64,000 bases of DNA from Billgrantia campisalis (GTDB taxonomy: Bacteria > Pseudomonadota > Gammaproteobacteria > Pseudomonadales > Halomonadaceae), in contig NZ_JABFUC010000008.1 of NCBI RefSeq assembly GCF_022341425.1, positions 124,001 to 188,000 of the forward strand, given 5' to 3'. Position 1 is the stretch's first letter; each line of letters starts with the position of its first letter. The notes under the pieces are model-generated. The model had not been told where the DNA came from, searched no databases, and saw nothing but the letters and a program-made list of their open reading frames with translations. This document shows, one piece after another, positions 1 through 10,687 of the stretch. The position numbers and the translations under genes are program-made.

Positions 1-202
1 TGAAGTAGAGCTCCGGGTCGGTCAGGTCGGCCTCGGGCAGCGCCTTGGGCTTGATGCCGGTACGGGTCTGGTTGAGGCGCGGCGGGCTGGGCTCGCTGGG
101 CGCCTCGTCGCCCGCCGGTGTCACCGCGGGCCGGGTGTCATCGGTCGAGGCGCCGTCCCGCCGTGAAGGGGGCGATGGCGGGGGGCTGTGCGCGTCTTCC
201 AT
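1..202 (-). CDS. ppk1: Polyphosphate kinase 1, N-terminal fragment (runs off window)
   Basis: Only the first 67 codons lie in the window. The start is the ATG read from 202 downwards. The product begins with a low-complexity Ser/Pro/Asp-rich stretch and reaches ...LPEADLTDPELYF, which matches the start of the PPK1 N domain (family members read D-L-x-D-P-E-L-Y-F-N-R-E-L-S-W). PPK1 makes polyphosphate from ATP reversibly. Next to hemB on the same strand it repeats the known hemB-ppk arrangement of Pseudomonas. The catalytic histidines are outside the window, so the assignment rests on this short motif and on context. Confidence 0.75.
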   Translation of the reverse strand, partial: MEDAHSPPPSPPSRRDGASTDDTRPAVTPAGDEAPSEPSPPRLNQTRTGIKPKALPEADLTDPELYF

Positions 203-259
203 GGTCTCTCCCGGGAGGTGAGACGCAGGGGTGCCGCGCGATCCGCCGCCCCCCTGCGG

Positions 260-2184
<1,925 letters not shown>

Positions 2185-2236
2185 CCCGGCGGCGCCGGGA
2201 GCGTTGAGCCGTAAGCGATAAGTCGGAAGCCACAAC

Positions 2237-2259
2237 ACCCTGTGGCTTGACCACAGGGT
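2237..2259 (+). terminator. Hairpin downstream of elbB
   Basis: Perfect 9-bp inverted repeat, ACCCTGTGG and CCACAGGGT, with a CTTGA loop, 52 bp after the elbB stop. No clean T tract follows (TTCAGTTCAGAGTTT), so termination is likely but weak, or the hairpin acts at the RNA 3' end. Confidence 0.5.
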
Positions 2260-2288
2260 TCAGTTCAGAGTTTGGGGCGTTGCTTGAG

Positions 2289-2390
2289 CGGCGCCGGGGA
2301 CAGGTCGAAGCGGAGGTCCGATGCCAGGGAGGGCATCGGTAGCGCCCAGGGAGGGGTTCACAGCGCCTCCGCGTAGGCCTGTCGCCGGGC
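2289..2390 (+). repeat. Dispersed structured repeat, copy 1
   Basis: One of three copies of a roughly 100-bp element (others at 32628-32728 and 37842-37942). Nested stems: P1 CCGGGGACAGG (2294-2304) with CCTGTCGCCGG (2378-2388), one mismatch; P2 GCGGAGG (2310-2316) with CCTCCGC (2366-2372); P3 hairpin CCGATGCC (2318-2325), loop AGGGAG, GGCATCGG (2332-2339); a short P4 around CCCAGGGAGGGG (2345-2356). Between copies P2 and P3 change in paired fashion. It sits between the convergent ends of elbB and tatC. No coding or transposase signal is seen inside. Confidence 0.85.
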
Positions 2391-2419
2391 AAGCCGTTCT
2401 GGCAACCATCCGGCTGACG

Positions 2420-3181
2420 CTATTCTTTCTCCGCTTCGCGCTGCTTCTTGCGCCGCGCCAGGCGGCCGAACAGCAGGCCCACCTCGTAGAGCAGGTACAT
2501 GGGGAGTGCCAGCAGACTCTGGGAGATGACGTCCGGCGGGGTCAGCAGCATGCCCACCACGAAGCAGCCCAGGATGATATAGGGGCGCTTCTGCGACAGG
2601 CTCTCCACCGTGGTCGCTCCGGAGGCGATCAGCAGGAAGGTGGCGATGGGAATCTCGAAGGCGACGCCGAAGGCGAAGAACAGCTTGAGGACGAAGTTGA
2701 GGTAGGCGTTGATGTCGGTCATCACCGCCACGTCCTCCGGCCCGGTCTGGGTGAAGAACGAGAACAGCAGCGGGAAGACCGCGTAGTAGGCGAAGGCCGC
2801 ACCGGCATAGAACAGCGCCACGCTGGAGGCCAGTATCGGCATCGCCAGCGCCTTCTCGTTGTCGTAGAGTCCCGGCGCCACGAAGGCCCAGGCCTGGTGC
2901 AGCACGTAGGGAATGGCGACGAAAACCGCCACCACCAGGGTCAGTTTGAAGGGCGCCAGGAAGGGCGAGGCCACCTCGGTGGCGATCATCTGGGAGCCCT
3001 CGGGCAGCAGCGACATCAGCGGCTGGGCCACGAAGGTATAGATCTCGTTGGCGAAGGGGTAGAGCCCGAGGAAGATCACCAGGATCGCCACCACGCTGCG
3101 CAGCAGTCGCGAGCGCAGTTCGATCAGGTGTTCGATCAGCGGTGCCTGCTCCAATTCCTGCTTGTCACCGGAGTCGCTCAT
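2420..3181 (-). CDS. tatC: Twin-arginine translocase subunit TatC
   Basis: 253-residue inner-membrane receptor of the Tat pathway, which binds the twin-arginine signal peptide and exports folded proteins. Six hydrophobic segments are visible. The conserved N-terminal HLIELRSRLLRS and the first periplasmic/second cytoplasmic region VPYVLHQAWAFVAPGLYDNEK, with the signal-binding Phe and Glu region, are present. The start ATG overlaps the tatB stop by 4 bp (ATGA), so the two are translationally coupled. It is the last gene of tatA-tatB-tatC and ends before repeat copy 1. Confidence 0.97.
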   Translation of the reverse strand: MSDSGDKQELEQAPLIEHLIELRSRLLRSVVAILVIFLGLYPFANEIYTFVAQPLMSLLPEGSQMIATEVASPFLAPFKLTLVVAVFVAIPYVLHQAWAFVAPGLYDNEKALAMPILASSVALFYAGAAFAYYAVFPLLFSFFTQTGPEDVAVMTDINAYLNFVLKLFFAFGVAFEIPIATFLLIASGATTVESLSQKRPYIILGCFVVGMLLTPPDVISQSLLALPMYLLYEVGLLFGRLARRKKQREAEKE

Positions 3182-3624
3182 CGTGAAGCGGCGTCCTTGT
3201 CATCGTCGGTGGGAGAGGAGGGCGCGTCGCCGGCACTCCTGGCGCTGGCCAGGGCGTCGTCGAGACGTGCCGCGGGCGACGGCGGCGTCTCGCCATCGTC
3301 GTCCTTGCCCGCAGCTGCCTTGGGCATGTCGTCATCGCCTCGGCGCGGCGTCGAGGAGGCGTAGGGCTCGGCGATGCTCTCCACGTCGCGCTTGGCCTTG
3401 TCGAGGCTCTCGTCGAGCTTGTCCTGCTGCTCCTTGAGCTTCTGACGCAGCTCCTCCGCCTCGAGCTGGGCGTTGATCTCCCGCTGCATCCCCGAGACGG
3501 TGCGCTTGATCTTGCCGATCCACAGGCCCAGGGTGCGCGCCGCCTTGGGCAGGCGCTCCGGCCCCAGCACCAGCAGCCCCACGACCCCGAGGATCAGCAG
3601 TTCGAGAAAGCCGATATCGAACAT
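3178..3624 (-). CDS. tatB: Twin-arginine translocase subunit TatB
   Basis: 148 residues. An N-terminal membrane helix (MFDIGFLELLILGVVGLLVL) with the typical acidic residue at position 8 is followed by the hinge GPERLPKAART, an amphipathic helix and a long charged Glu/Lys/Gln coil. The tail is rich in Ser/Pro/Asp. TatB forms the substrate-recognition complex with TatC. It lies 6 bp after tatA and overlaps tatC by 4 bp. The GPERLP hinge separates it from TatA, which has G-T-K-K-L-R at the same place. Confidence 0.95.
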   Translation of the reverse strand: MFDIGFLELLILGVVGLLVLGPERLPKAARTLGLWIGKIKRTVSGMQREINAQLEAEELRQKLKEQQDKLDESLDKAKRDVESIAEPYASSTPRRGDDDMPKAAAGKDDDGETPPSPAARLDDALASARSAGDAPSSPTDDDKDAASR

Positions 3625-3630
3625 GGCGGC

Positions 3631-3894
3631 TTACTTGCGCTCTTCCCGGTCCTCGACTTTGTCCTCGGCCTTCTCCTCGGCCCGGACGTCATAGGTATTG
3701 GGCGGCTCCTCATGGGAGACCTTGGCCTGGGCCTTGTCCTTGTCGTCTTTGTCGTCCTCGTTCACCGCCTGCTTGAAGCCCTTGACCGCGCCGCCAAGGT
3801 CGGTGCCCACGTTGCGCAGCTTCTTGGTGCCGAAGATCAGGATGATGATGCCGAGCACGATCAGCAGTTGCCAGATACTGATGCCACCTAACAT
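3631..3894 (-). CDS. tatA: Twin-arginine translocase subunit TatA
   Basis: 87 residues. One membrane helix ([17 protein letters not shown]) is followed by the [21 protein letters not shown] amphipathic helix that is nearly invariant in TatA, then an acidic/basic tail ([30 protein letters not shown]). TatA oligomerises to form the transport pore. First gene of tatABC; 37 bp separate it from hisE upstream, so the operon probably continues from hisE and the ubi genes. Confidence 0.95.
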   Translation of the reverse strand: MLGGISIWQLLIVLGIIILIFGTKKLRNVGTDLGGAVKGFKQAVNEDDKDDKDKAQAKVSHEEPPNTYDVRAEEKAEDKVEDREERK

Positions 3895-3931
3895 GAAGGA
3901 TTCCTCTGATTCGATGTTCCGGAGAACGGGT

Positions 3932-4267
3932 TCACTTGGACCTCGCGGCCTTCTCTTCGTGCCCGGAAATGCCGAAGCGGCGGGCCAGTTCGTCGAGCAC
4001 CTCGCGGTGGTCGAGCCCCAGATGCGATAGCATCACCAGGCTATGAAACCACAGGTCGGCGGTTTCGGCGACCAGCGCCTTGCGCTGGGCCTCGCCGCCG
4101 TTTTCGGCATCCTTGGCCGCCAGCAGGGTTTCGGTGGCTTCCTCGCCGACTTTCTCGAGTATCTTGTTCAGCCCCCGGTGATGCAAGGCGGCCACGTAGG
4201 AGTCGTCGGGGTCGGCGGTGCGTCGCTGCTCCAGTACCTTGAAGAGTTCGTCGAGAATATCACGCAT
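3932..4267 (-). CDS. hisE: Phosphoribosyl-ATP pyrophosphatase
   Basis: 111 residues, stand-alone HisE (not fused to HisI). Hydrolyses phosphoribosyl-ATP to phosphoribosyl-AMP in histidine synthesis. The all-alpha MazG-like fold is recognised from [21 protein letters not shown] and [20 protein letters not shown], with the metal-binding E-E-x-x-E and the E-x-x-D pattern. It lies 30 bp after ubiB and 37 bp before tatA; hisE beside tatABC is a common gammaproteobacterial arrangement. No other his gene is in the window. Confidence 0.93.
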   Translation of the reverse strand: MRDILDELFKVLEQRRTADPDDSYVAALHHRGLNKILEKVGEEATETLLAAKDAENGGEAQRKALVAETADLWFHSLVMLSHLGLDHREVLDELARRFGISGHEEKAARSK

Positions 4268-4297
4268 GACAGGCCTTCCGGTTGCGATGGATCAAGA

Positions 4298-5920
4298 TCA
4301 TTGCCAGGCCAGCAGCGCCAGGCCGATGGCGGCCGCCGCCAGCACCGGCCACGGCTGGGCGCCGGCCCACTCGCTCAGCGGCTGCCAGGCCAGCGCCAGG
4401 GCCACCAGCAGCAGGCCCAGGCGCAGCCGCCGCCCGCTGCGCCGGGTCTTTGCCAGCTGATGGCGGATGCCGTCCACGGCCACCGCCTGGCGGTTGCGCT
4501 GGCGATGCTCGTGTTCGACGCGACTGAGCGCCTGGTGGGCCAGGGTCGGCAGCTCGGGCAGCTGGCGCGACAGCTCCGGGGCCTGGCGCTTGAGCGACTC
4601 CCACAGCCCGCTGGCGCCGGCACGCTCCTTCATCCAGCGTTCCAGGTAGGGCTTGGCGGTGGTCCAGAGGTCCAGGTCGGGGTAGAGCTGACGGCCCAGG
4701 CCCTCGATGTTAAGCAGGGTCTTCTGCAGCAGCACCAGCTGCGGCTGCACCTCCATGTTGAAACGCCTGGCGGTCTGGAACAGGCCCAGCAGCACCTGGC
4801 CGAAGGAGATGTCCTTGAGGGGTTTTTCGAGGATCGGCTCGCACACGGTGCGGATCGCCGCGGCGAACTCGTTGGCGCGGGTATCCTCGCCCACCCAGCC
4901 CGACTCGATGTGCAGGGCGGCCACTTCATAATAGTCCTGATGGAAGAAGGCCAGCAGGTTGCGCGCCAGGTAGTCCTGGTCCTCGCGGGTCAGGCTGCCG
5001 ACGATGCCGCAGTCGATGGCGATGTACTGGGGGTCGTGGGGGTGCTCGCGGGTGACGAAGATATTGCCCGGGTGCATGTCGGCGTGGAAGAAATTGTCGC
5101 GAAACACCTGGGTGAAGAAGATCTCCACGCCGCGCTCGGCGAGCTTCTTGAGGTCGGTGCCTTGGGCGACCAGGGCCGCGGTGTCGGCCACGGGGATACC
5201 GTAGATCCGCTCCTGGACCATCACCCGGCGACGGGTATGGGACCAGTGGATGGCCGGTACGAAGAGCAGCGGCGAGTCCTTGAAGTTGCGCTTGAGCTGG
5301 GAGGTGTTGGCGGCCTCCTTGTGCAGGTCGAGCTCGTCGAACAGGGTCGCCTCGTAGTCGCGCACCACCTCGACGGGGCGCAGGCGGCGCGCCTCGGGAA
5401 TCCGCGCCAGCACCCCGGCGACCCGGTACATCAGCGCCATGTCCTGGCGCATCACTCGATCGATGCCCGGGCGGATGATCTTGGCCACCACTTCCTCGCC
5501 GCTGTGCAGGCGGGCGGCATGCACCTGGGCGATGGAGGCCGAGGCCAGCGGCTCGGGGTCGAAGTGGGCGAAGGCCGTCGCCAGGGGCATGCCCAGCTCC
5601 GCCTCCACCAGCGCGCTGGCCTCGCGGCCGGGGAAGGGCGGCACCTGATCCTGCAGGCGCTTGAGCTCGTCGGCGATGTCTTCGGGCAGCAGGTCGCGGC
5701 GGGTGGAGAGCAGCTGGCCGAACTTGACGAAGATCGGGCCGAGGGCCTCCAGGGCCAGGCGCAGGCGCTCGCCGCGGCTGCGCTCGCCGACCGGCACGGC
5801 GCGCAGGGGCGAGAGGGTGAACATCAGCCGCAGCGGCCAGGGCAGTCGCTCCAGCGGCAGCAGGGTGTCGAGGCGAAAGCGGGTGATCACCCACAGGATG
5901 CGCAGCAGTCGCAGGTTCAT
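4298..5920 (-). CDS. ubiB: Ubiquinone biosynthesis atypical kinase/ATPase UbiB
   Basis: 540 residues (E. coli 546). ABC1/ADCK-type protein that supports the ubiquinone biosynthesis complex. Motifs in order: K-x-G-Q motif [16 protein letters not shown], Ala-rich nucleotide loop [11 protein letters not shown], invariant lysine in [11 protein letters not shown], catalytic-loop HADMHPGN and metal-binding IDCGIVGSL. Two C-terminal hydrophobic helices ([14 protein letters not shown] and [16 protein letters not shown]) anchor it to the membrane. The frame is open 90 codons further upstream inside ubiJ, but [18 protein letters not shown] is the family start, and its ATG overlaps the ubiJ stop as ATGA. 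Confidence 0.95.
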   Translation of the reverse strand: MNLRLLRILWVITRFRLDTLLPLERLPWPLRLMFTLSPLRAVPVGERSRGERLRLALEALGPIFVKFGQLLSTRRDLLPEDIADELKRLQDQVPPFPGREASALVEAELGMPLATAFAHFDPEPLASASIAQVHAARLHSGEEVVAKIIRPGIDRVMRQDMALMYRVAGVLARIPEARRLRPVEVVRDYEATLFDELDLHKEAANTSQLKRNFKDSPLLFVPAIHWSHTRRRVMVQERIYGIPVADTAALVAQGTDLKKLAERGVEIFFTQVFRDNFFHADMHPGNIFVTREHPHDPQYIAIDCGIVGSLTREDQDYLARNLLAFFHQDYYEVAALHIESGWVGEDTRANEFAAAIRTVCEPILEKPLKDISFGQVLLGLFQTARRFNMEVQPQLVLLQKTLLNIEGLGRQLYPDLDLWTTAKPYLERWMKERAGASGLWESLKRQAPELSRQLPELPTLAHQALSRVEHEHRQRNRQAVAVDGIRHQLAKTRRSGRRLRLGLLLVALALAWQPLSEWAGAQPWPVLAAAAIGLALLAWQ

Positions 5921-6558
5921 CACTTCGATGCCTCGCGTTCCAGTCGACGCCGCAGCCGCGTCAGGCGCGCCTCGAGGCGGTCGGTGGCGACTTCCAACTC
6001 GGTGAGATGGTCGCGCAGGGCCTCGAGCTGATGGCGGCCGGGCAGCCAGCGGGCTTCCTCGAAGACGTACTCGGCGACGTCGGCGGTCAGCTCGTCGCGG
6101 GTGCGCAGCCCCCAGCGGCCGATGCGACGCAGCCCCTCGGCCAGCGAATGGGCGGGTATGTCGCCGAGCCAGTGGGCCAGCTCCGCCTCCCAATCGAGCT
6201 CGAGGTCCAGGAACAGGTCGCGGACCTCCTCCAGCAGGTGGATGCGCCCGCGCACCGCCAGCCGGCCCTGGAACATCAGCCGCTCCATGGGCTGGCCGCC
6301 GAGCAGCTCGCCGAGGGTCTCGGCGTCGAGCTCGACGACGGCGTCGGCGGCGGTCTCGTCGGCGTGCTCCTGGCGCAGCAGGTCGAGGCCGTGGGCGTGA
6401 AAGCTGACCAGCAGCGTCAGGGCCGGCTGCTCCAGGCGCAGCAGCAGGCGGCTGCCGGCGAGGCGCGCCAGGCGGCCCGGGGCCGCCGGGTCGCGGGCGA
6501 GCAGGGCGTTGAGCATGCGCTCGATGCCGGCCAGCAGCAGGGTGGGTGTCAACGTCAT
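5920..6558 (-). CDS. ubiJ: Ubiquinone biosynthesis accessory factor UbiJ (SCP2 domain)
   Basis: 212 residues. An N-terminal SCP2-type sterol/lipid carrier domain ([19 protein letters not shown] ... [12 protein letters not shown] ... [21 protein letters not shown]) is followed by a C-terminal Arg/Glu-rich coiled coil ([20 protein letters not shown]). UbiJ holds the lipid quinone precursors in the soluble Ubi complex. The start [11 protein letters not shown] at 6558 follows the family; 7 bp after ubiE and overlapping ubiB by one ATGA, giving the canonical ubiE-ubiJ-ubiB order. Confidence 0.9.
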   Translation of the reverse strand: MTLTPTLLLAGIERMLNALLARDPAAPGRLARLAGSRLLLRLEQPALTLLVSFHAHGLDLLRQEHADETAADAVVELDAETLGELLGGQPMERLMFQGRLAVRGRIHLLEEVRDLFLDLELDWEAELAHWLGDIPAHSLAEGLRRIGRWGLRTRDELTADVAEYVFEEARWLPGRHQLEALRDHLTELEVATDRLEARLTRLRRRLEREASK

Positions 6559-6565
6559 TACGGCC

Positions 6566-7321
6566 TCAGAGCTTGATGCCGCGGTGCAGGGCGACGATGC
6601 CCCCGGTGAGGTTGGTGTACTCGACACGCTCGAGCCCGGCGGTTTCCATCATCGCCTTGAGGTGCTCCTGGTCGGGGTGCATGCGAATCGACTCGGCGAG
6701 GTAGCGATAGCTATCGGCGTCACCCGCCACCAGTTCGCCCATCCTGGGCAGCAGCCGGAAGGAGTATTCGTCATAGGCCTTGGAAAGCAGCGGGTTGCTG
6801 GGGTGGGAGAACTCCAGCACCAGCAGGCGGCCGCCGGGCTTGAGCACCCGGGCCATGGAGCGCAGGGCGGCGTCCTTGTCGGTGACGTTGCGCAGGCCGA
6901 AGGCGATGGTGATGCAGTCGAAGCTGTTGTCGGGGAAGGGCAGGCACTCGGCGTTGGCCTGGACGTACTCGACGTTGCCGCCCACGCCGTTATCGAGCAG
7001 TTTGTCGCGGCCGACCCGCAGCATCGACTCGTTGATGTCCGCCAGCACCACCCGGCCGCGGGGACCGACCATGCGCGAGAACTTGAGCGTCAGGTCGCCG
7101 GTGCCGCCGGCGATGTCGAGCACGCTGTGGCCGGGGCGGACCCCCGAGCGCTCCAGGGTCAGGCGCTTCCACAGGCGGTGGATGCCCATCGACATCAGGT
7201 CGTTCATGATGTCGTAGCGGGCCGCCACGGAGTGGAAGACATGGGCCACTCGCGAGGCCTTTTCCTCGACCGGGACTTCCTGGTAGCCGAAGTGGGTGGT
7301 GCGCTTGTCGCTGGGGCTCAT
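6566..7321 (-). CDS. ubiE: Demethylmenaquinone/ubiquinone C-methyltransferase
   Basis: 251 residues, SAM-dependent methyltransferase of ubiquinone (and menaquinone) synthesis. Signature segments: [21 protein letters not shown] with the downstream [20 protein letters not shown]-binding [15 protein letters not shown], and the family pattern [13 protein letters not shown] near residue 140. Begins the ubiEJB block; 103 bp separate it from the upstream DUF971 gene, enough for its own promoter. Confidence 0.96.
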   Translation of the reverse strand: MSPSDKRTTHFGYQEVPVEEKASRVAHVFHSVAARYDIMNDLMSMGIHRLWKRLTLERSGVRPGHSVLDIAGGTGDLTLKFSRMVGPRGRVVLADINESMLRVGRDKLLDNGVGGNVEYVQANAECLPFPDNSFDCITIAFGLRNVTDKDAALRSMARVLKPGGRLLVLEFSHPSNPLLSKAYDEYSFRLLPRMGELVAGDADSYRYLAESIRMHPDQEHLKAMMETAGLERVEYTNLTGGIVALHRGIKL

Positions 7322-7424
7322 GCCGTAGGGCTCCCGAATCGCTGCGGTGGTCGACAGGCCTGCCGGCCTCGAATGCGCGATATTGTAGCCTTCCCCGGCG
7401 GCGATTGTCTTGACGCGAGTCCTC

Positions 7425-7808
7425 TTACAGCTGCTTGATCTCTATGCCCAGCGGTTCCCGGCGGGCGCCGGCCTGCTCCAGTCGCTTCAGGTAGTCCGCC
7501 CAGTTGGCCTCGCGGTGTTCGATCAGCCACCACAGGTACTCCCAGCTGTAGAGGCCGCTGTCGTGGCCGTCGTCGAAGTGCAGCTTGAGCGCGTAGCGGC
7601 CGGTCGGGGTGATGTTCTTCAGGCCGACGAACTTCTTGCCCACCTGCAGGGTTTCCTGGCCGCGGCCGTGGCCGCGTACCTCCGCGGAGGGGGAGAAGAC
7701 CCGCAGGTACTCCACCGACAGCCGGTAGCGCTCGCCATCCGGATAGGTCAGCTCCAGCTCGCGGGCCTGCTTGTGGTAGTGGACATTGCTGGGAACGGGG
7801 GCGGTCAT
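7425..7808 (-). CDS. DUF971 protein (gamma-butyrobetaine hydroxylase-like N-terminal domain)
   Basis: 127 residues. The pattern [36 protein letters not shown] and [19 protein letters not shown] is the stand-alone DUF971 fold, equivalent to the small N-terminal domain of gamma-butyrobetaine hydroxylases; the dioxygenase domain is absent. It follows hslU by 10 bp, as in many gammaproteobacteria, so it is probably read from the hslVU transcript. No catalytic residue is obvious; the biological role is unknown to me. Confidence 0.85.
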   Translation of the reverse strand: MTAPVPSNVHYHKQARELELTYPDGERYRLSVEYLRVFSPSAEVRGHGRGQETLQVGKKFVGLKNITPTGRYALKLHFDDGHDSGLYSWEYLWWLIEHREANWADYLKRLEQAGARREPLGIEIKQL

Positions 7809-7818
7809 GGTCTGGCTC

Positions 7819-9141
7819 CTAGAGAATATACCGCGACAGGTCCTCGTCCATGGCCAGTTCGCCGAGCTGGGAGTCCACGTAGGCGGCGTCGATCGCCAGT
7901 GGCGTGCCGATGTCGGCGCCCCTGAACGAGGCCTCCTCGAGCAGGCGCTCCATCACCGTATGCAGGCGCCTCGCGCCGATGTTCTCGGTGCCCTCGTTGA
8001 CCTTCCAGGCGATCTCAGCGATGCGCTCGATGCCGTCGGCGGTGAAGTTGATCTCCAGCCCCTCGGTGGCCAGCAGCGCCTTGTACTGCTTGGTCAGCGA
8101 CGCCGAAGGCTCGGTGAGGATGCGCTTGAAGTCGTCCGGCGACAGCGCATTGAGCTCGACGCGGATCGGCAGGCGGCCCTGCAGCTCGGGGATCAGGTCC
8201 GAGGGGCGCGACAGGTGGAAGGCGCCGGAGGCGATGAACAGGATATGGTCGGTCTTGACCATGCCGTACTTGGTGGAGACCGTGGAGCCCTCGATCAGCG
8301 GCAGCAGGTCGCGCTGTACGCCCTCGCGGGAGACTTCGCCGCCGCTGGACTGGCCGCTGCCCTTGGCGACCTTATCGATCTCGTCGAGGAAGACGATGCC
8401 GTGCTGCTCCACCGCCTCGATGGCGCGGTGCTTGATCTCCTCCTCGTTGACCAGCTTGGCGGCCTCCTCGTCGCGCAGCAGGGCGAAGGCGTCCTTCACC
8501 GCCACCCGGCGGGTCTCGCTCTTCTGCTTGCCCATGCCGGCGAACAGGCTCTGCAGCTGGCTGGTCATCTCCTCCATGCCCGGCGGCGTCATGATATCGA
8601 TGCCCGGGCCCTGGGGGGTGATCTCGATGTCGATCTCCTTGTCGTCGAGCTGGCCTTCGCGGAGCTTCTTGCGAAAGATCTGGCGCGTCGAGCTGTCGGC
8701 GCGGGCATTGTCTTCCTGGCCGCGGGGCGGCGGCAGCAGGGCGTCGAGGATACGGTCCTCGGCGGCGTCCTCGGCACGGTGGCTCACCTCCTCCTTGGCC
8801 TGCTCGCGCACCAGCTTGATGGCGGCCTCGGTCAGATCGCGGATGATCGAGTCCACGTCGCGACCCACATAGCCCACCTCGGTGAACTTGGTGGCCTCGA
8901 TCTTGATGAAGGGCGCCCGGGCGAGCTTGGCCAGGCGGCGGGCGATCTCGGTCTTGCCCACCCCGGTGGGGCCGATCATCAGGATGTTCTTGGGGGTCAC
9001 CTCGGGGCGCAGCTCGTCGTCGAGCTGCATGCGCCGCCAGCGGTTGCGCAGGGCGATGGCCACGGCGCGCTTGGCGTCCTGCTGGCCGATGATGAACTGG
9101 TCCAGGGCGTGGACGATTTCGCGGGGAGTCATCTGGGTCAT
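7819..9141 (-). CDS. hslU: HslU, ATPase subunit of the HslUV protease
   Basis: 440 residues, the standard length. AAA+ unfoldase that feeds substrates to HslV. Visible: N-terminal [21 protein letters not shown], Walker [12 protein letters not shown], pore-loop region EVGYVGRD, Walker [12 protein letters not shown], sensor region and the C-terminal DLSRYIL that docks into HslV. The frame is open 29 codons upstream into hslV, but [10 protein letters not shown] at 9141 is the conserved start, 10 bp after the hslV stop. Confidence 0.97.
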   Translation of the reverse strand: MTQMTPREIVHALDQFIIGQQDAKRAVAIALRNRWRRMQLDDELRPEVTPKNILMIGPTGVGKTEIARRLAKLARAPFIKIEATKFTEVGYVGRDVDSIIRDLTEAAIKLVREQAKEEVSHRAEDAAEDRILDALLPPPRGQEDNARADSSTRQIFRKKLREGQLDDKEIDIEITPQGPGIDIMTPPGMEEMTSQLQSLFAGMGKQKSETRRVAVKDAFALLRDEEAAKLVNEEEIKHRAIEAVEQHGIVFLDEIDKVAKGSGQSSGGEVSREGVQRDLLPLIEGSTVSTKYGMVKTDHILFIASGAFHLSRPSDLIPELQGRLPIRVELNALSPDDFKRILTEPSASLTKQYKALLATEGLEINFTADGIERIAEIAWKVNEGTENIGARRLHTVMERLLEEASFRGADIGTPLAIDAAYVDSQLGELAMDEDLSRYIL

Positions 9142-9151
9142 GATGGCGGCC

Positions 9152-9697
9152 TTAACGTTCCGTGGAAGAGCGTTCGGAAGAGAGTTCTTCGAGGGTGACG
9201 TGGTGGTTGGTGAACACGCAGATATCACCGGCGATGGCCAGCGACTTCTCGGTGATCTCCCGGGCCGAGAGCTCGGTATTCTCGAGCAGCGCGCGGGCCG
9301 CGGCCAGGGCGTAGTTGCCGCCGGAGCCGATGGCGATGATGCCGCGCTCGGGCTCCACCACGTCGCCGTTGCCGGTGATGATCAGCGAGGCCTCCTTGTT
9401 GGCCACGGCCAGCAGCGCCTCCAGCCGACGCAGGGCGCGGTCGGTGCGCCAGTCCTTGGCCAGCTCCACGGCGGCCTTGACCAGGTTGCCCTGGTACTTC
9501 TCCAGCTGCGCCTCGAAGCGCTCGAAGAGGGTGAAGGCGTCGGCGGTGCCGCCGGCGAAGCCCGCCAGCACCTCGCCGCGGTAGAGACGGCGGACCTTGC
9601 TGGCGTTGCCCTTCATCACGGTGTTGCCAAGCGACACCTGGCCGTCACCGGCCAGTGCGACCTGGTCACCGCGGCGCACGGAAACGATCGTGGTCAT
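9152..9697 (-). CDS. hslV: HslV, peptidase subunit of the HslUV protease
   Basis: 181 residues. N-terminal-nucleophile threonine peptidase: [10 protein letters not shown] gives the catalytic Thr after removal of Met, so the ATG at 9697 must be the start although the frame is open 38 codons upstream. Also visible are [16 protein letters not shown] with the conserved lysine and the [18 protein letters not shown] segment. Forms dodecamers with HslU; a heat-shock operon in most proteobacteria (see the upstream elements at 9807-9820). Confidence 0.97.
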   Translation of the reverse strand: MTTIVSVRRGDQVALAGDGQVSLGNTVMKGNASKVRRLYRGEVLAGFAGGTADAFTLFERFEAQLEKYQGNLVKAAVELAKDWRTDRALRRLEALLAVANKEASLIITGNGDVVEPERGIIAIGSGGNYALAAARALLENTELSAREITEKSLAIAGDICVFTNHHVTLEELSSERSSTER

Positions 9698-9806
9698 GGA
9701 GAAAGACTCCGTAACGGGGAGCCGGGGCTCCCGATGACTTTCGGCGCCGCGGGATGCCGGGCGCCTTGACTGAGCTTCAGGGGAGGTGCGGGCGCGCCGG
9801 CCCGAA

Positions 9807-9820
9807 TTCAAGACTTCAAG
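9807..9820 (-). promoter_or_regulatory. Two tandem CTTGAA boxes upstream of hslV (possible heat-shock -35 elements)
   Basis: On the minus strand CTTGAA occurs at 9815-9820 and again at 9807-9812, about 110-125 bp before hslV. CTTGAA is the core of the sigma-32 -35 element (CTTGAAA), and hslVU is a classic sigma-32 operon. A matching CCCCATNT -10 is not clear (CCCGCACCT follows at about the right distance). The rest of the 279-bp gap (9698-9976) shows nothing I recognise. Confidence 0.3.
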
Positions 9821-9976
9821 GGAATCGCCGAGTCACGTTTCGAGCGAAGAGAGGCAGGTCGCCGCCGGAACGGAGCAACCGGAGTTGACTGGCTGCTCAA
9901 TGAGGATTGTGACGGTCCGACGCTTCGGTACCGCCGGCGACCTGGATATCGAGCGCAGTAGTGAATCGGTGATTTC

Positions 9977-10684
9977 CTAGTTTTGCAGGCGGATCAACAG
10001 CGGCTCGATCCCCTGGGTGATCATCAGATCCTGGGCGCGGTTGAGCTCGCGGGTGTCGTCGTAGGGGCCCACTTGCACCCGATGCCAGGTCTCGCCGCCG
10101 GAGGCCTGGACCTGGCTGACCTGGGCCACCAGGCTGAGGTTGCGCAGGCGCTGCTTGAGCTGCTCGGCGTCGCCCGATTCGCGGAACGAGGCCGCCTGCA
10201 GCATATAGCGCGACGGGCTGCTCGTCGTGACCGGGCTGGCCTCCTCCCCGCCGTTGGCGGCTTCGCTGGCGTCGCCTTGCAGGTTGGCGGCGATCACCTG
10301 GGCGATGGGGTCGTCCTCCGGCGCTTCGCTGGCGGCGGCCGGTGGCGGCGGCGGCGCCGAGCCCACTTCGCCGCGGGGGGCGACCACCTCGGATTCCGGC
10401 AGCAGGGTGTAGAACTCGAAGGTGGGCATGCGCGGCTCACTGGCCTCGGGCGGCGCCTCGTCCCGGGGTTCGCTGGCCGGTGGCCGGGGCAGCACCGTGG
10501 CCAGGGGGGAGTCGTGCCCCTCCTGCCAGGGGGCGGTGCCATGCTGATGCTGGGCCAGCAGGAAGCCGGCGGCGAGGCCCGCAATCCCCCACAGCCAGCC
10601 GGGCAGCCGGAAGCCCTCGCGACGGCGGGGCGGGCGGCGGCTGCTGGTGGCGCCACGTTTCTTCGGGGCGGGGCGGCGGGCCAT
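9977..10684 (-). CDS. SPOR-domain membrane protein (FtsN-like)
   Basis: 235 residues. A short basic cytoplasmic N-terminus (MARRPAPKKRGATSSRR), one membrane helix (WLWGIAGLAAGFLLAQ), a long Pro/Glu/Ala-rich periplasmic linker and a C-terminal SPOR domain (RYMLQAASFRESGDAEQLKQRL ... HRVQVGPYDDTRELNRAQ). SPOR domains bind septal, denuded peptidoglycan. The gene follows argS by 3 bp, the position of the FtsN-like SPOR gene in Pseudomonas. It is probably the cell-division protein FtsN or a close analogue; I leave the symbol blank because SPOR proteins diverge strongly. Confidence 0.85.
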   Translation of the reverse strand: MARRPAPKKRGATSSRRPPRRREGFRLPGWLWGIAGLAAGFLLAQHQHGTAPWQEGHDSPLATVLPRPPASEPRDEAPPEASEPRMPTFEFYTLLPESEVVAPRGEVGSAPPPPPAAASEAPEDDPIAQVIAANLQGDASEAANGGEEASPVTTSSPSRYMLQAASFRESGDAEQLKQRLRNLSLVAQVSQVQASGGETWHRVQVGPYDDTRELNRAQDLMITQGIEPLLIRLQN

Positions 10685-10687
10685 GGA

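Noticed and set aside
4043..6031. 662-codon plus-strand open frame opposite ubiB
   Set aside because: Antisense shadow; ubiB has all family motifs on the minus strand.
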